Shown here piece after piece: positions 6,977-9,410 of a stretch of DNA of 9,410 bases. Source of the stretch: Planctomycetaceae bacterium (lineage in GTDB: Bacteria; Planctomycetota; Planctomycetia; Pirellulales; Lacipirellulaceae). The DNA is taken from assembly GCA_002713555.1 (NCBI GenBank), contig PATG01000051.1, positions 14,586 to 23,995 of the forward strand, given 5' to 3'. The first letter of the stretch is position 1. Every line of letters starts with the position of its first letter. A program made the position numbers and the translations under genes. A model generated the notes under the pieces. That model searched no databases. It saw nothing but the letters and a program-made list of their open reading frames with translations, and was not told the origin of the DNA.

Positions 6977-7756
6977 CTAGCCACTCTTCGGTGGCCAGGG
7001 GAAAAAGGCACTCGTGCTACGCACATATTCGTCATAGCTTACCAGTCTTTTGCTCAACGAGTTCTCTAAGAGCCGAACCCCTGAAACGCGGATCAAAAGG
7101 ATTGACATCAGCAGTGGGCCGACAAGCGTCCACCACCAGGTGCTGGGCGCCGCGACCAGTAGGTAGATTCCCCACCAGACGAGGAAGTCACCGAAGTAGT
7201 TGGGGTGTCGCGTATATCGCCACAGGCCCCGATTCATCACCTGACCTCGATTGGCAGGTTGGGCCTTAAAACGAGCCAGTTGATAGTCGCCAAGTGATTC
7301 AAACAGGAATCCAATTCCATAAACACATGATCCGATCCACGCTGGTAGGTGTGACGATGTGTTCTCGGCGACGCCAACTTGGATGGGCAACGAGACAGCC
7401 CACATAATGGTTCCCTGCAGCAAAAATACGGTCAGCAAGCTAACCAGCGGAAAACGCCAACCATGATGTTCTCTCATGGCGGCGTAGCGATAGTCCTCCG
7501 GTTTGCCCCAGTTTCTCCAGGTGAGATAGGCGGATAGGCGGATGCCCCACACACTCACCAGAGCAACGACGAGAAGGGTTCTCGGCGATCCTCCACCGCT
7601 GACCGCAGCCGATATCCATGAGACGAGTACGAAGCCGAGTCCCCAAAACGGGTCCACGATACTTGCGTCTCTCCGATATAGGCTAATTCCCCAGAGGAGG
7701 CATACCGCGCAGGCAAGAACCTGAGCGTTGGTGAGGAGGATTTGCTGTAAAGTCAT
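6977..7756 (-). CDS. DUF1295 family membrane protein (steroid 5-alpha-reductase-like)
   Basis: Integral membrane protein of the family related to 3-oxo-5-alpha-steroid 4-dehydrogenases and isoprenylcysteine methyltransferases. A reductase or methyltransferase role on a lipid is plausible but unproven. From ATG 7756 it has 259 residues and about six or seven hydrophobic segments. The conserved region contains DPFWGLGF (35-42), GLWRYTRHPNYFGD (177-190) followed by WWG, and the end TSAFFPW (248-254), all hallmarks of DUF1295. A longer reading from TTG 7864 adds 36 unmatched residues and runs into the divergent gene, so I rejected it. It is the first gene of the leftward operon. Upstream, the intergenic region is shared with the plus-strand methyltransferase gene, so the two units may be co-regulated. 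Confidence 0.87.
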   Translation of the reverse strand: MTLQQILLTNAQVLACAVCLLWGISLYRRDASIVDPFWGLGFVLVSWISAAVSGGGSPRTLLVVALVSVWGIRLSAYLTWRNWGKPEDYRYAAMREHHGWRFPLVSLLTVFLLQGTIMWAVSLPIQVGVAENTSSHLPAWIGSCVYGIGFLFESLGDYQLARFKAQPANRGQVMNRGLWRYTRHPNYFGDFLVWWGIYLLVAAPSTWWWTLVGPLLMSILLIRVSGVRLLENSLSKRLVSYDEYVRSTSAFFPWPPKSG

Positions 7757-7773
7757 GTTGGTTCTTATTCGAC

Positions 7774-7838
7774 AGGGGAGAAGGGTTGTCAGGCCACTAG
7801 CATAGTATAATCCTAGCAACCCCCCCGCACTCTCCCCT
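7774..7838. repeat. Interrupted inverted repeat spanning the divergent promoter region
   Basis: AGGGGAGA (7774-7781) and GGGTTG (7783-7788) are mirrored by CAACCC (7817-7822) and TCTCCCCT (7831-7838). The arms enclose the A/T-rich segment that holds the -10 boxes. It could be a regulator dyad or a hairpin-forming region. Confidence 0.5.
7804..7811. promoter_or_regulatory. Overlapping -10 boxes of a bidirectional promoter
   Basis: TATAAT on the plus strand (7806-7811) and TATACT on the minus strand (7809-7804) share four base pairs and point to the two divergent genes. The -35 boxes are poor: GGGTTG at a 17-bp spacing or TTGTCA at 14 bp for the plus strand, none convincing for the minus. An activator or alternative sigma factor may be needed. 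Confidence 0.45.
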
Positions 7839-7857
7839 ACTTCGTCATGGTGACACA

Positions 7858-8895
7858 ATGACAAGTTTGACTGAAATTGCTGAATTAGGCCTTTTGCCAG
7901 ATTTTGTCATCCGCCCTGGGATTCGGAGGCTGCTGGCCAGACGCATCCAGGAACTACCGACCACTGGCTCGAATGAGCAGAGAGAAACCGTAAGGGGATT
8001 CGTTGATCGGCTTGCTCAGGCTCCACTCGCCATCGCTACAGAAGCGGCCAATTTGCAACACTACGAAGTCCCGGCGGAGTTCTTCCAGAAAGTGCTCGGA
8101 CCGCGACTCAAGTACAGTGCGTGCTTGTTCTCAGAGCCCCATACGACTCTCGGTGGTGCGGAGGCTGAAATGTTACGGCTCACCTGCCAGCGAGCTCAGA
8201 TCGTAGATGGTATGCAGATTCTTGAGCTCGGTTGTGGGTGGGGATCACTCACCCTTTGGATGGCAGAGCAGTATCCAACTTGTAACATCACTGCAGTATC
8301 AAATTCTTTCAATCAGGCCAAGTACATCGAAGCGCGTGCCCATGAGCAAGGGCTAGATAACGTGAGCGTGGTGACGGCAGACTTGCGTGATTTTGACGCT
8401 AGCCAACAGTTTGACCGGATTTTATCTGTGGAGATGTTTGAGCACATGCGAAACTACAGGATCCTCTTTGAGCGAATAGCCCGCTGGCTCCTTCCTCGCG
8501 GCAAGGCTTTCGCCCACATATTCTGCCATCGTTCCACGCCATATTTATTTGAAACAGAAGGCGCCGACAACTGGATGGGGCAAAACTTTTTCACTGGGGG
8601 AACCATGCCCTCGGAAGATTTGTTTGGCCATTTTGCTGATGATCTGAAGATACAGCGGCAATGGCGAGTCAACGGGTTGCACTATTGGCGCACCTGTGAG
8701 TCCTGGCTCTCCAACCTTGACCAGAATCGAGAAGCTCTGGTGTCGATGTTTAGTCGCAACTGCACACGCAATGAGGCGAAGCGCACAGTTCAGCGCTGGC
8801 GAATGTTTTTTATGGCCTGCGCCGAGCTGTTTCGTTATCGCGCAGGCAACGAGTGGTTCGTTGCACATTATCTTTTCGAGAACATCAGTTCCTGA
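7858..8895 (+). CDS. SAM methyltransferase, coclaurine N-methyltransferase-like branch of the CFA family
   Basis: Class I methyltransferase of the CFA/mycolic-acid-synthase superfamily, closest in motif pattern to the plant coclaurine N-methyltransferase-like proteins. It has 345 residues. In order: VPAEFFQKVLGPRLKYSACLF (71-91), where the Cys after YSA falls near the CFA Cys139 position; SAM motif LELGCGWGSL (122-131); SVEMFEHMRNY (190-200), with Glu192, Glu195 and His196 matching the Glu/Glu/His catalytic set reported for Coptis CNMT; HIFCH (220-224); FFTGGTMPS (244-252); VNGLHYWRT (271-279); and a C-terminal AELF...EWFVAHYLF block. Bacterial members have poorly known substrates. Its place head-to-head with the DUF1295-FAD-DUF1365-CFA operon suggests a lipid or amine-headgroup substrate of the same pathway. 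GGTG lies six bases before ATG 7858. Confidence 0.85.
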   Translation: MTSLTEIAELGLLPDFVIRPGIRRLLARRIQELPTTGSNEQRETVRGFVDRLAQAPLAIATEAANLQHYEVPAEFFQKVLGPRLKYSACLFSEPHTTLGGAEAEMLRLTCQRAQIVDGMQILELGCGWGSLTLWMAEQYPTCNITAVSNSFNQAKYIEARAHEQGLDNVSVVTADLRDFDASQQFDRILSVEMFEHMRNYRILFERIARWLLPRGKAFAHIFCHRSTPYLFETEGADNWMGQNFFTGGTMPSEDLFGHFADDLKIQRQWRVNGLHYWRTCESWLSNLDQNREALVSMFSRNCTRNEAKRTVQRWRMFFMACAELFRYRAGNEWFVAHYLFENISS

Positions 8896-9410
8896 GAAAC
8901 CAAGAGCCTTACTTGTGTTAGCGGCAACCATCCAGTGTCAACGGTGGGAGCCTGATTCAATTTGAGGAGCCCGAAATATCCTGAATCTGGAGCCTGAGTT
9001 AACTTCCAAACCCTGGTTCCACGCTACACGGATTGACGCCCATAGCATGGCAACCTCGACTTATGTGCTGCTTAAAATCCGAAAGTGGCGGCCGACACAA
9101 AAGGCCGAGCTTCTTCTGTTATGGGCGAAGCCTGAGACATAGTACCCGTCTTTGAGAACTCGGGGCCTGGGCTGGAATAGAGCAAACCTGTCTCTTAAAT
9201 CGGATTGAAATGCCCCAAATCGCTTTCCTTGCCACTTGTCATAAGCCAGCGTCTATCTAGAGTGCCAGCGTGGTAAATTCTCCACCAGAATCCCCAGATT
9301 CTTTGCGCACCGAGATGATAGTTCGTCTTAGTCAATCAGATGTTAGTTAAATAGAGAACTCAGTTATTCGCTGAATTCGTCCATGTTGGGGTTTCTGATC
9401 ATCGTGATTT
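8896..9410. other. Right-end stretch without a supportable gene
   Basis: No frame on either strand has both length and a family match. Three loose copies of GGAGCCYGA lie at 8947, 8966 and 8989. A weak stem (CGGCC/GGCCG, 9089-9107) is followed by only a mixed T-rich run. On the minus strand about 15 codons are open from the right edge to TAA at 9366-9364, which could be the end of an off-window gene but is too short to call. Confidence 0.4.

Noticed and set aside
7757..7864. N-terminal extension of the DUF1295 protein from a TTG start
   Set aside because: It adds 36 unconserved residues, overlaps the start of the divergent gene and covers the shared promoter region; ATG 7756 gives the normal family N-terminus.
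8545..8931. Minus-strand open frame of 128 codons at the right
   Set aside because: It is a shadow of the methyltransferase gene on the plus strand.
8947..8997. Three GGAGCCYGA copies resembling a small repeat array
   Set aside because: The copies are only 9 bases long with uneven spacing (19 and 23) and unrelated spacers; this is not a CRISPR or a defined iteron set.
9089..9120. Possible terminator of the plus-strand methyltransferase gene
   Set aside because: The stem is only 5 bp with a 9-nt loop, the T-run is mixed, and it lies about 200 bp past the stop codon; too weak to annotate.

Overview
The window looks like chromosomal DNA of a planctomycete, most likely near the Pirellulales. 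The main clues are a broken fasciclin-domain protein that ends in a PEP-CTERM sorting signal and a fragment of the C-terminal part of a DUF1559 protein, a family greatly expanded in Planctomycetota. This is inference from gene content, not from a marker gene.

Left part (1-1479): a hipB-hipA type II toxin-antitoxin pair on the minus strand. hipA runs off the left edge. The hipB promoter is unusually readable: near-consensus -35 and -10 boxes, a TTGCGCAA palindrome filling half the spacer, a 14-bp palindrome directly upstream, and a partly duplicated copy of the hipB start region further out. Positions 1480-1946 hold no gene I can support. A plus-strand gene (1947-2510) encodes a probable exported lipoprotein with an RbsD/FucU (sugar mutarotase) fold.

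Middle left (2650-3445): decayed genes on the minus strand. These are a DUF1559 C-terminal remnant and a fasciclin (FAS1) PEP-CTERM gene with at least two frame breaks and a deletion. A clean intrinsic terminator lies between them.

Main part (3485-8895): a lipid-modification locus. Reading leftward on the minus strand come a DUF1295 membrane protein, an FAD-dependent amine-oxidase-like protein, a DUF1365 protein and a cyclopropane-fatty-acid-synthase-like methyltransferase. The last three overlap one another, one overlap being about 193 nt. A second methyltransferase of the plant coclaurine N-methyltransferase-like family is transcribed divergently from a roughly 100-bp intergenic region with possible overlapping -10 boxes and an inverted repeat. 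Together the genes probably methylate and then oxidise, reduce or cyclise unsaturated acyl chains of membrane phospholipids, as in bacterial pathways for methyl-branched, cyclopropane or furan fatty acids. The exact product cannot be read from sequence. The CFA-like enzyme lacks two of the bicarbonate-binding residues of classical cyclopropane synthase, so plain cyclopropanation should not be assumed.

Right end (8896-9410): no gene I can support.
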